Assembly (NCBI GenBank): GCA_002842735.1
Contig: PHEB01000017.1
Span: 1-44,855, forward strand
Direction of reading: 5' to 3'
DNA from: Alphaproteobacteria bacterium HGW-Alphaproteobacteria-7
GTDB lineage: Bacteria > Pseudomonadota > Alphaproteobacteria > Sphingomonadales > Sphingomonadaceae
DNA length: 44,855 nt
The position numbers and the translations under genes are program-made. The number at the start of each line of letters is the position of its first letter. Within the stretch, counting starts at the first letter, position 1. Below are positions 8,760 through 15,654 of this stretch, piece by piece. The notes beneath the pieces are model-generated. The model was given only the letters and a program-made list of their open reading frames with translations. It had not been told where the DNA came from and made no database searches.

Positions 8760-8800
8760 TTGTCCATGCCGTTGGACGAGTTTTCGTGCGAAACCTACGC

Positions 8801-10573
8801 CTATTCAGCCGGACGGGTCGCGGGGTGGATTCCGGCTGCGGCGGCTTCGCCCAGTTCGGCTTCGCCCGCCAGACCATCATCCTTGAGCGTGTCGAGATGC
8901 ATCAGCTTCTTGATCAGCGGGCTGATCACAATCACGCCAACGCCGACGGCAATCGCCACCCAGCCGATCTGATTGTAAACGTCCAGCACGACCTGCTTGC
9001 CTGCACCCTCGCCCGACGCTGCTTCGGAACCTGTTGCAGCAGCAATCAGGCCCGCGACAAAATTGCCGGTGGCCGAGGCGAAGAACCATGTCCCCATGAT
9101 CAGCGACGCCATATGAGCAGGGGCAAGGCGGTTCATTGCCGACAGGCCCACCGGCGACAGGCACAATTCGCCGGTCGTATGCAGCAGATAGATCAGGAAG
9201 ATGAAGATGACCGGGGTCATGTTACCGGTCGCAGCGCCTGCCACCAGCACCAGGAAACCAGCGCCAAGCTGCATCAATGCCAATCCGAATTTGGCCGGGG
9301 TCGACGGTTCAAGCCCACGGCGGCCCAGCGCAGTCCACAGCCACGCAAAGAGCGGGGCCAGCAGCACGATATAAATCGCGTTGATCGACTGGAACATCGA
9401 AGCCTTCACTTCGAAACCCAGCATCGAGCGATCAACATGGCGGTCGGTGAACAGGTTGAGCGATGACCCGGCCTGTTCGAACAAGGCCCAGAACAGGATC
9501 GAGCCGAGGATGAGGAACATCGCCGCAAAGATGCGGTCACGGTCCTGATTGCGGTTGATGATGGACTGCCAGATGACCACCAGCAGCGACACCCCGAATC
9601 CAGCCAGCGTCAGATTGAGCGCACCTGTTTCAGAGATGCTGCCAAGGAACATCCCGATGAAGGCGACAATCGCCAGCAACCCGCCCAGCCCGAAAATCGC
9701 GAGCGGCAGTGTCGGCGAGGCAGCGTAGGAGCCGTGCACGAAGCGGAAGGTCGCTTCACCCAGCACATAGAGGATCAGGATCGTGCCGCCCACGCCGAGC
9801 AAGGTGCCGACCACGGCCTGATTCTGCACCAGCCACCAACACGTAATCACCGCAGCAAGGCCAACGGCGTAAAGCAGCCATTCGAGCTTGATGCCCATCA
9901 CCGACCCGGCAAGCTTGGCCGGATCGCTCGGTTCGCCGCGCCCCAGCAGCAGCGGTTTGAAAACCACGAATACAATCAGACCAAGCAACATCCCGACGCC
10001 CGCCGCGCCGAAGCCATAGGCCCAGCCGTAGGTTTCGCCGAGATAACCGCACAAAATGGCGCCAAGCGCTGCACCGAGGTTAATCCCCATATAGAAAATC
10101 GTGTAGGCACCATCGCGACGCACATCGGTGCGCGGGTAAAGCTGACCGACCATGACCGAGATATTGGCCTTGAGAAAGCCAGAGCCGACGATGATGAAGG
10201 CGAGCGCGAGCCAAAAGATGTTGAGGCTGGCAGCGTCTTGCCCGCCATTGCCTTCGAAACCCATCAGGAAGTGGCCGAATGTCAGCAGAATTGCGCCGAA
10301 AAGCACCGCTTTGCGCTGCCCCAGATACTTGTCGGCCAGATAGCCGCCCAGCACCGGCGTGATATATACCAGCGCGGTATATGCGCCGTAGATTACGCCC
10401 GCCGAACCATCGTCAAACAACCAGTGCTTGGTCAGGTAGAAGATCAGCAGTGCGCGCATCCCGTAATAGGAAAAGCGCTCCCACATCTCGGCGAAGAACA
10501 GGACGAACAGACCCTTGGGGTGGCCGAGAAAAGTCCCGGCGCTGTCCCCGTGCGGAAGCTCTTGCGTTGCCAT
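8801..10573 (-). CDS. POT-family proton-dependent oligopeptide transporter
   Basis: A 590-residue inner-membrane transporter of the peptide (POT/PTR2) branch of the major facilitator superfamily, taking up di- and tripeptides with protons. The hallmark ExxERFxYY motif is present near residue 30 (AEMWERFSYYGMRALL), followed by GAYTALVYITPVLGGYLADK and RKAVLFGAILLTFGHFLM. A later segment, HTTGELCLSPVGLSAMNRLA, matches the second POT signature. Hydrophobic segments run through the whole length, consistent with about 14 helices. The C-terminal tail is soluble and alanine/glutamate-rich. It is the first gene of the minus-strand block with the two amidohydrolases, and is divergent from the GntR gene. 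Confidence 0.95.
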   Translation of the reverse strand: MATQELPHGDSAGTFLGHPKGLFVLFFAEMWERFSYYGMRALLIFYLTKHWLFDDGSAGVIYGAYTALVYITPVLGGYLADKYLGQRKAVLFGAILLTFGHFLMGFEGNGGQDAASLNIFWLALAFIIVGSGFLKANISVMVGQLYPRTDVRRDGAYTIFYMGINLGAALGAILCGYLGETYGWAYGFGAAGVGMLLGLIVFVVFKPLLLGRGEPSDPAKLAGSVMGIKLEWLLYAVGLAAVITCWWLVQNQAVVGTLLGVGGTILILYVLGEATFRFVHGSYAASPTLPLAIFGLGGLLAIVAFIGMFLGSISETGALNLTLAGFGVSLLVVIWQSIINRNQDRDRIFAAMFLILGSILFWALFEQAGSSLNLFTDRHVDRSMLGFEVKASMFQSINAIYIVLLAPLFAWLWTALGRRGLEPSTPAKFGLALMQLGAGFLVLVAGAATGNMTPVIFIFLIYLLHTTGELCLSPVGLSAMNRLAPAHMASLIMGTWFFASATGNFVAGLIAAATGSEAASGEGAGKQVVLDVYNQIGWVAIAVGVGVIVISPLIKKLMHLDTLKDDGLAGEAELGEAAAAGIHPATRPAE

Positions 10574-10677
10574 CTATGCAGATATCCCTTTTGCGCGCCC
10601 CTCCGGCGCGATCCCATGGGAGCGCAACCTAGCGTATCATTTGCGCGTGTGAAGCTTTTGTTGCGTCCTTGTTTGCG

Positions 10678-10802
10678 ATCGTGCTGTCGCACGATGCAGA
10701 CCTCCCGCCCCGCCTCCCCACCCGGCCACCATAACATAATGGTACTATTGGTGGCCGGGTGGGGAGGCGGGGCGGGAGGTCTGAGCCACCGAAAGGTGGC
10801 TC
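10678..10802. repeat. Three adjacent stem-loops, the central one a 34-bp perfect inverted repeat
   Basis: First, ATCGTGC (10678-10684) pairs with GCACGAT (10689-10695) around TGTC. Second, a 34-base arm at 10697-10730 is the exact reverse complement of 10750-10783, with a 19-base AT-rich spacer (10731-10749). Third, GAGCCACC (10783-10790) pairs with GGTGGCTC (10795-10802) around a GAAA tetraloop. The set fills the middle of the 306-bp gap between the divergent POT and GntR genes. There is no long U-run and no flanking target duplication that I can see. It could be a structured RNA, an insulator or terminator, or a miniature mobile element. Confidence 0.92.
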
Positions 10803-10879
10803 CAATCAAGCTTCTCACAAACTTGACCGCGTGGCTGTATTATGGCACTGATGCACCTCGTAAGGGACAGCCCATCACC

Positions 10880-11233
10880 ATGAACGCCAACCGCCCAAGC
10901 CCCAACCGGCCCGTCTATCTCAAGCTGCGCGATCAGATCGCCGCTGCGATTATCGACGGCGAATATGCGGAAGGCGCGATGCTGCCATCAGTGCGCGCGC
11001 TCGCGGCGGAGCAGGGGGCCAATCCGCTGACCGTGGCCAAAGCCTATCAGCAGTTCCAGAACGATGGCTTGGTCGAAGTGCAACGCGGGGTTGGCATGTA
11101 TGTGGTGCGCGGCGCCGCCGAACGCCTGCGCGCGGCCGATCGCGAAGCTTTCCTGCGCGAGGAATGGCCCGAAATCCGTGCCAGGATGGAACGGCTCGGC
11201 CTCAACCCCGCCGATATGATGCTGGCCGACTGA
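10880..11233 (+). CDS. GntR family regulator, YtrA subfamily
   Basis: A 117-residue transcription factor consisting of a GntR winged helix (about residues 10-75: RPVYLKLRDQIAAAIIDGEY, then GAMLPSVRALAAEQGANPLT and VAKAYQQFQNDGLVEVQRGV) and a short helical tail, with no large effector domain. This length and build fit the YtrA subfamily, whose members usually repress nearby transport genes. The start ATG 10880 follows CCCATCACC and yields a complete domain. It is divergent from the POT transporter, with the stem-loop array between them, so control of the transporter, of itself, or of both is a reasonable guess. No ABC transporter, the common YtrA partner, adjoins it. Confidence 0.92.
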   Translation: MNANRPSPNRPVYLKLRDQIAAAIIDGEYAEGAMLPSVRALAAEQGANPLTVAKAYQQFQNDGLVEVQRGVGMYVVRGAAERLRAADREAFLREEWPEIRARMERLGLNPADMMLAD

Positions 11234-11281
11234 ATTATTCGCCTGCTGACACGCGTGGAAGTTGCGCATTTTCCCGATTTA

Positions 11282-11301
11282 TGACAATCTGTTCATTGTC
11301 A
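11282..11301. promoter_or_regulatory. Dyad TGACAAT-N6-ATTGTCA upstream of ihfB
   Basis: TGACAAT (11282-11288) and ATTGTCA (11295-11301) are a perfect 7-bp inverted repeat separated by six bases. It lies about 145 bp upstream of the ihfB start and just upstream of a possible promoter (TTGCAT at 11315, TTAATG at 11338). It may be an operator for an unidentified dimeric regulator, or a 3' hairpin of the GntR gene. Confidence 0.45.
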
Positions 11302-11346
11302 GACGTTGCGGGATTGCATCCGGCTGCGCGCTGCGATTAATGGGGG

Positions 11347-11440
11347 CGCCTTACGGGTCGGAGGCGAGTTGAGGAAACCGCGGGGTCAAACCCGCTTACG
11401 GTGTGATATGGCGGCCAGACCGCCCATGGGCACCGGGAGA
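11347..11440 (+). promoter_or_regulatory. Structured 5' leader of ihfB with three hairpins
   Basis: Three successive stems can form in the roughly 100-base leader: CGCCT (11347-11351) with AGGCG (11362-11366); GCGGG (11380-11384) with CCCGC (11391-11395); and CGGTG (11399-11403) with CACCG (11431-11435), the last enclosing GGCGG (11410-11414) paired with CCGCC (11420-11424). The third stem abuts the GGGAG ribosome binding site (11435-11439). I do not recognise a known riboswitch class in it. Confidence 0.45.
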
Positions 11441-11445
11441 TCACC

Positions 11446-11727
11446 ATGATCAGATCCGAGTTGTTGCAGGCACTACATAAAGACAATCCCGAACTGCGCG
11501 CCGACGAAGTCGAGCAGGTGGTGGATATCTTCTTTGACGAGATCGCTCAGCGATTGGCCGAGGGAGGTCGAGTCGAATTGCGCGGTTTTGGCGCGTTTTC
11601 GACGCGCGAACGCGAAGCGCGCAGCGGGCGCAACCCGCGCACCGGTGAAACGGTGCCCGTGCCTTCCAAGCGTGTGCCCTATTTCAAAGCCGGCAAGGAA
11701 ATCCGCGAGCGCTTGAACAAAGCGTAA
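11446..11727 (+). CDS. ihfB: Integration host factor beta subunit
   Basis: A 93-residue DNA-bending protein of the HU/IHF family; with IhfA it forms a heterodimer that bends DNA sharply and shapes the nucleoid, recombination sites and promoters. The sequence begins MIRSELLQALHKDNPELRAD, contains RVELRGFGAFSTREREARSG and the beta-arm tip RNPRTGETV with its intercalating proline, and ends YFKAGKEIRERLNKA. The IhfB assignment over HU or IhfA rests on the RVELRGFG and RSGRNPRTGE signature and length. It has a structured leader upstream. Just after the stop lies a 32-bp palindrome containing a parS site, which may also end its transcript. Confidence 0.93.
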   Translation: MIRSELLQALHKDNPELRADEVEQVVDIFFDEIAQRLAEGGRVELRGFGAFSTREREARSGRNPRTGETVPVPSKRVPYFKAGKEIRERLNKA

Positions 11728-11761
11728 GCGCTGCACGGAAAATGCGGTAACGGAGTCGCCG

Positions 11762-11793
11762 AGCGCCAATGTTTCACGTGAAACATTGGCGCT
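11762..11793. other. parS: parS centromere site (ParB binding) within a 32-bp perfect palindrome
   Basis: TGTTTCACGTGAAACA at 11770-11785 agrees exactly with the near-universal chromosomal parS consensus bound by ParB. The symmetry extends eight more bases on each side (AGCGCCAA and TTGGCGCT), giving a perfect 32-bp palindrome. Known parS sites cluster near the replication origin, so this segment is probably in the origin-proximal part of the chromosome. Placed 34 bp after ihfB, the palindrome could also fold as a terminator hairpin in RNA. Confidence 0.9.
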
Positions 11794-11907
11794 TTGCACA
11801 CCCGAACCGCCCATCCCATTGTTCAAATTACCCGCCGCCGCGCAGCCACTCGCAGGCAGGCTCTGGTATTGCGCGGGCAAGATGTGCCATGAGCGGTCGC
11901 GCATCAT

Positions 11908-11992
11908 GCGGGTGTGGCGGAATGGTAGACGCCGGGGACTTAAAATCCCCTGATCTTTGATCGTGCTGGTTCGAGTCCAGTCACCCGCACCA
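11908..11992 (+). tRNA. tRNA-Leu (anticodon TAA)
   Basis: An 85-base tRNA with the long variable arm of leucine tRNAs. The acceptor stem pairs GCGGGTG (11908-11914) with CACCCGC (11982-11988), followed by discriminator A and encoded CCA (11990-11992). The anticodon stem-loop is GGGGA-CTTAAAA-TCCCC, giving anticodon TAA, which reads UUA/UUG. The T arm has GGTTCGAGTCC. The terminal CCA runs directly into a long inverted repeat. Confidence 0.97.
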
Positions 11993-12039
11993 GTTTTGAC
12001 TACACAAATTTATCCGGGGGATAAATTTGGGTCAAAACT
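11992..12039 (+). terminator. Two-part inverted repeat immediately after tRNA-Leu
   Basis: AGTTTTGAC (11992-12000) pairs with GTCAAAACT (12031-12039), and inside it AAATTTATCC (12006-12015) pairs with GGATAAATTT (12019-12028). The outer arm begins at the last base of the tRNA CCA end. The structure is unusually AT-rich for this genome. It probably marks the end of the tRNA transcript or a processing site; there is no U-run after it. Confidence 0.6.
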
Positions 12040-12202
12040 CCCAAGCGCAAGCGCGCGAGGCGGCAAGCGCAAGCAACGCACTACCCCTAACCGCGATTAG
12101 CTCCGCCTTAACGCCTTACCCCTAATTCTCGCGAAGAATCATGGGGCAACCGCGTCCCGTCAGCGGCCCAGCAGGGTGCGTGGCGGGTTGGGAAAACACG
12201 GC

Positions 12203-12844
12203 ATGGACAAGGCTGCGAATACAGCAAAGCTGGATCAGCAACCGCCCGTCACGGGTGAGGAAATGCGCGCCGCACCGCGCTTTACCTTGCTGATCCGCGC
12301 GGCCAAGCTGATCTCTGCTCAGGGCGAATTCGTGTGCGTTATCCGCGACGTGTCCGAAACCGGGGTAAGCGTTCGGCTGTTCCATACACTGCCCGGCTGC
12401 AAGAATTTCGCGCTGCACCTGGCCGGGGGCACTGCCTATGAGCTCACCCAGGTCTGGGAGCGCGGCAACGAAGCCGGCTTCACCTTTGCACACACAGTCG
12501 CCGTGCAACAGTTGATTAGCGAATCCGGCGAATATCCCAAGCGCGGCTTGCGACTGGGCCTGTGCTTCCCGGTGACGATCGCCTCGCTTTCCCAGCGGTT
12601 GGAGGGCGTGGTCGAAAACCTGTCGCAGCAGGGCGCACGAATTGCCTGCGACGGTTTGCTGGCGATTGATCAGAGCGTGCGAATCGCCGTGCCGACCGTC
12701 AACGGCGAAATGCGCGAAGTGCGCGCCAAGGTGCGGTGGCGGCGCGATTCGCATTATGGCGTGGTGTTCGACGACACCTTCGCGCTCGGCGATTTCGCGC
12801 GTCTTGCAGCACGGTTGCAGGCCCCGGCGCTGCTTCGGGAATAA
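12203..12844 (+). CDS. Tandem PilZ-domain protein (predicted c-di-GMP binding)
   Basis: A 213-residue cytoplasmic protein with two PilZ-like domains. Domain one has R22-AAP-R26 followed by D49-VSETG; domain two has R114-GL-R117 followed by N139-LSQQG and ARIACDG. These match the RxxxR and [D/N]xSxxG motifs that bind cyclic di-GMP, with the second arginine motif one residue shorter than usual. The ATG at 12203 is preferred; a GTG at 12176 in the same frame would add nine residues. It stands alone between tRNA-Leu and a convergent P450 gene, with no adjacent cyclase or motility gene to indicate its target. Confidence 0.82.
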   Translation: MDKAANTAKLDQQPPVTGEEMRAAPRFTLLIRAAKLISAQGEFVCVIRDVSETGVSVRLFHTLPGCKNFALHLAGGTAYELTQVWERGNEAGFTFAHTVAVQQLISESGEYPKRGLRLGLCFPVTIASLSQRLEGVVENLSQQGARIACDGLLAIDQSVRIAVPTVNGEMREVRAKVRWRRDSHYGVVFDDTFALGDFARLAARLQAPALLRE

Positions 12845-12847
12845 TGC

Positions 12848-12880
12848 CAGCGCGCTGAGATGCTACCGCATCCCGCGCTG
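12848..12880. terminator. Nested hairpin between convergent PilZ and P450 genes
   Basis: CAGCGCG (12848-12854) pairs with CGCGCTG (12874-12880), and inside it GATGC (12859-12863) pairs with GCATC (12868-12872) around a four-base loop. It starts four bases after the PilZ stop codon. It lacks a T-run on the plus strand but suits the 3' end of the PilZ transcript. Confidence 0.45.
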
Positions 12881-12926
12881 AAAATGCGTCTGCGCCGCAC
12901 GCGGGCTTAAAGCACTTTCCGCCCGG

Positions 12927-14267
12927 TCAGAAGGTGGTGATTTCCACCTCCAGCTTACGGAAGCCGTGGACGAAATTGGCGCGCACGCGCTCAACATCGC
13001 CCGCGACGTGCACCCGCATCCGGCGCTTGTGCATTTCTTCGAGCAGCACCTTCAGCTGCAATTCCGCCAGCCGCGCACCAACGCAGCGGTGGATGCCGTA
13101 ACCGAACGCCAGATGCCGCCGGGCATTTTCGCGCGTGATGTCGAGCTTGTCCGGGTTGTCGAACACCTCTTCATCGCGGTTGGCCGAAAGATACCACAGC
13201 ACCACCTTTTCGCCTTTTTTGATGGTCTGCCCGAACACTTCGGTGTCTTCGGTGCAGGTGCGGCGCATATGGGCGAGCGGGGTCTGGTAACGCAGGCATT
13301 CCTGCACCGCGTTGGGGATCAGTTCAGGCTGTTCTTCAAACAATTTGCGCTGATCGGGAAACTTGTCGAGCGCGTGGATGATGCCGCTCATGGTGTTGCG
13401 GGTGGTGTCATTGCCGCCGACGATCAGCAGCACCAGATTGCCCATGAATTCTTCTGGGCGCATCTGGTTCATCGCTTCGGAATGGAGCATCATCGAGATG
13501 AGATCATTGCCCGGCTCCTTGTCCATCGTGCGCTCGATCCACAGCGACTGGAAATAGGCTGCCATTTCCTGCAGCACGCTCCAGCGCAGCTCGTCGAGCT
13601 CGCGCACCGTGGCGAGTTCGGTATCGCCCGACCAGTCCGACCAGAAGGTGAGCAACCGGCGGTCTTCCCACGGGAAGCCAAACAGGATTGCGAGCATCCC
13701 GGTGGTCAGTTCGATCGATACGGTATCGACCCAGTCAAACACTTCCCCGCGCGGCAGCGAATCGAGCAGTTCACCTGTGCGGGCGCGGATTTCCGCTTCC
13801 ATGTCGGTGATCGCGGTGGGGGTGAATTTGGGCGCGACAGTGCGGCGCTGGCCGGTGTGCTGCGGGCGATCCATCGCGATGAACATCGGTAGTTCGCGCG
13901 TGTCGATATTGGCCGCCGCAGCCTCTTCCTCGCTCAGCCGTTCAAGGATGGTGATGCCGCCATATTCCCAGCTGGATGAAAAAGTTTCGGGCAATGCCTC
14001 GATATGCTGGATCGCCTTGTGACCCACCACTGCCCAATAGGGGCCGAACGGGCTTTCGGGGATGTAATGCAGCGGCCCGGCGGCGCGCATTTCGGCGAAG
14101 ATCGGCTGCCAGGTGTCATTGAAATAGATGTCCGAGCGGCTGACATCCCACTTGTGCGGGTGCTGCGGACGTTCTTCGGGGTGGGCGGCGAAATGTGCCT
14201 TCAATGCCTCGTAAGAGGTCGGCTCGCGGCGCACTTGCGGGCGCTGGGGTGGGGCGATGGTGGCCAT
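12927..14267 (-). CDS. Cytochrome P450, CYP153-like (alkane/fatty-acid terminal hydroxylase type)
   Basis: A 446-residue soluble class I P450. The I-helix oxygen-activation motif is GGNDTTRNTMSG, the K-helix ExxR is in VQECLRYQTPLAHMRRT, and the heme-binding loop is FGYGIHRCVGARLAE with the cysteine at about residue 395. The phrases LLIVGGNDTTRNTM and YQTPLAHMRRT are strongly reminiscent of the CYP153 family, whose members hydroxylate the end carbon of n-alkanes and similar chains; family assignment is by memory of these motifs. ATG 14267 is preceded by GGGAGAGAATA. Electron-transfer partners are not adjacent: no ferredoxin gene is seen, though a ferredoxin-reductase-like gene lies 3.5 kb away. 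A small dyad sits in its promoter region. Confidence 0.9.
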   Translation of the reverse strand: MATIAPPQRPQVRREPTSYEALKAHFAAHPEERPQHPHKWDVSRSDIYFNDTWQPIFAEMRAAGPLHYIPESPFGPYWAVVGHKAIQHIEALPETFSSSWEYGGITILERLSEEEAAAANIDTRELPMFIAMDRPQHTGQRRTVAPKFTPTAITDMEAEIRARTGELLDSLPRGEVFDWVDTVSIELTTGMLAILFGFPWEDRRLLTFWSDWSGDTELATVRELDELRWSVLQEMAAYFQSLWIERTMDKEPGNDLISMMLHSEAMNQMRPEEFMGNLVLLIVGGNDTTRNTMSGIIHALDKFPDQRKLFEEQPELIPNAVQECLRYQTPLAHMRRTCTEDTEVFGQTIKKGEKVVLWYLSANRDEEVFDNPDKLDITRENARRHLAFGYGIHRCVGARLAELQLKVLLEEMHKRRMRVHVAGDVERVRANFVHGFRKLEVEITTF

Positions 14268-14334
14268 TATTCTCTCCCGCCGGGCAGCCGCTTGGATTGG
14301 GGCTGCTCTCGTATGAACCGCATCCTGCCGCAAC

Positions 14335-14348
14335 TGACAGGCTTGTCA
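14335..14348. promoter_or_regulatory. Dyad overlapping a TTGACA -35 element upstream of the P450 gene
   Basis: TGACA-GGCT-TGTCA is a perfect 5-bp inverted repeat. Read on the minus strand it overlaps TTGACA, a consensus -35 box about 75 bp upstream of the P450 start (the matching -10, near AGGATG, is poor). This is a plausible operator for a repressor of the P450. Confidence 0.4.
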
Positions 14349-14370
14349 ATAGTGCGTTGCGTTTCAGGAC

Positions 14371-15654
14371 TTATTCGGCGGGTTCAAGCGTGCCTTTCGC
14401 GCGCCGTGTGAACCATGCCTTCTTCACCCGTCCGGCCCCTCCCGACTTCATCACCCGCTTGCGGAACAACAGCGATCCGCCCTTGACCAGCGCCAGCACG
14501 GCCAGCGCCTGCCACGCCAGCGCCAGTGCGTGAGTCCAGAGCGCGGGCTCCATCGCCGCGCGCGCCAGCATCGCGAAGGGTGATGACAGCGGGAAGGCAA
14601 TCGCCGCCATCTCCATGCCCGACCCCGGATGGTTGATGGTGTATGCGGCGAGGAAGAACACCATCAATTGCATCATCGTGACCGGCATCGACAGCGTCTG
14701 CACTTCGCGCACGGTGTTCGCCATGGCGCCGATGGTCAGGAACAATGCGCCGAGCAGCAGATAGGCCATCGCAAAATAGACCACGCCCAACGCGATGAAC
14801 AGTGGCCAGCCGACCGCAGGCGCGGGCAGGCGGGTAAGGTCAAATCCAGTGGCCTGCGTGATGCCATCGCCGCCTAGCGCCCACAGCCCCCATGCCGCCC
14901 CGCCCCATACCGCAATGCCGACGAAGGACACGCCCAGCATCGCAAACAGCTTGCCCGTGAACACCGCATCCATCGGGATCGCCGCGGCGAGGATTTCGAT
15001 GATCTTGTTGGCCTTTTCCTCGACGAGGTTGGACAACACCATCCCCGCCAGCAGCATCGTCAGCAGGAACAACAACATCTGCGCGATCTGCGCGGTCTGG
15101 ATCCGGGTTGACCGTTCCGACGCGGCGCTGGTGGTCACCACCTGCGCGGCGATGGCGGGGAAGCTGGCCGGTTCAGCCGACAGCGCATCCGCGGCGATCA
15201 GGCCGACCGGGCCTTGCCAGCGGGCGATCTGGCCTTCGGTGCCGGTCAGCACAGGCGCGGCTGGCGTGCCGGTCATGATAGCGGCGTAATTGCCCCGGCG
15301 CGCCTCCATGAAGGCGCGTGCGTCAAACGCGGGGTCGCCCGATGCCTGAGGCACTTCGCGCAAGGCTGGCAGCGCGCCGCCCAATTGCGGGGCAATCCGT
15401 TCGTGCGCGGCGATCATCGCGGCATTATCGACCGCCGACATGGCAAGGCCAACCTCGATGCTCACCGCACCTCGCTGCACCTGCCCGCCGATGCTGCCCG
15501 CCAGCCCGCCGACGATCACCGGAAACAGCGGGCCAAGCAGAAAGAACAGGAAGGCGCGGCTGAACAACACCGCGACGAAATCGCGCCGGGCGATCACCCA
15601 CGCCGCTTCAAGCGCGCTGAGACGCGGGCGGATCGGGGCGGAACCTTCGGTCAT
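14371..15654 (-). CDS. ABC-2 type transporter permease (NatB/YhaP-like)
   Basis: A 427-residue membrane subunit of an ABC exporter. It has an N-terminal hydrophobic segment (RDFVAVLFSRAFLFFLLGPL), a large extracytoplasmic domain of about 150 residues, and then a C-terminal group of hydrophobic segments beginning near MLLFLLTMLLAGMVLSNLVE, with the motif NLVEEKANKIIEILAAAIPM typical of NatB/YhaP permeases. Its start overlaps the stop of the ATPase gene by the four bases ATGA (15651-15654), so the two are translated together. Relatives export sodium ions, peptides or drugs; the substrate cannot be read from sequence. Confidence 0.92.
   Translation of the reverse strand: MTEGSAPIRPRLSALEAAWVIARRDFVAVLFSRAFLFFLLGPLFPVIVGGLAGSIGGQVQRGAVSIEVGLAMSAVDNAAMIAAHERIAPQLGGALPALREVPQASGDPAFDARAFMEARRGNYAAIMTGTPAAPVLTGTEGQIARWQGPVGLIAADALSAEPASFPAIAAQVVTTSAASERSTRIQTAQIAQMLLFLLTMLLAGMVLSNLVEEKANKIIEILAAAIPMDAVFTGKLFAMLGVSFVGIAVWGGAAWGLWALGGDGITQATGFDLTRLPAPAVGWPLFIALGVVYFAMAYLLLGALFLTIGAMANTVREVQTLSMPVTMMQLMVFFLAAYTINHPGSGMEMAAIAFPLSSPFAMLARAAMEPALWTHALALAWQALAVLALVKGGSLLFRKRVMKSGGAGRVKKAWFTRRAKGTLEPAE

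Noticed and set aside
10697..10783. Invertible promoter switch formed by the 34-bp inverted repeat
   Set aside because: The 19-bp spacer is too short to hold a promoter and no invertase gene is nearby.
9734..10879. Long plus-strand open frame continuous with the GntR gene
   Set aside because: It is antisense to the POT transporter, has low-complexity Arg/His/Gln-rich composition, and only its last 117 codons, from ATG 10880, look like protein.
11338..11445. Cobalamin, TPP, FMN, glycine or SAM riboswitch upstream of ihfB
   Set aside because: None of the conserved core motifs of these classes is present; only unassigned hairpins are seen.
11762..11793. Replication origin at the parS site
   Set aside because: No DnaA-box cluster, AT-rich unwinding element or origin-flanking genes are seen; parS alone indicates only proximity.
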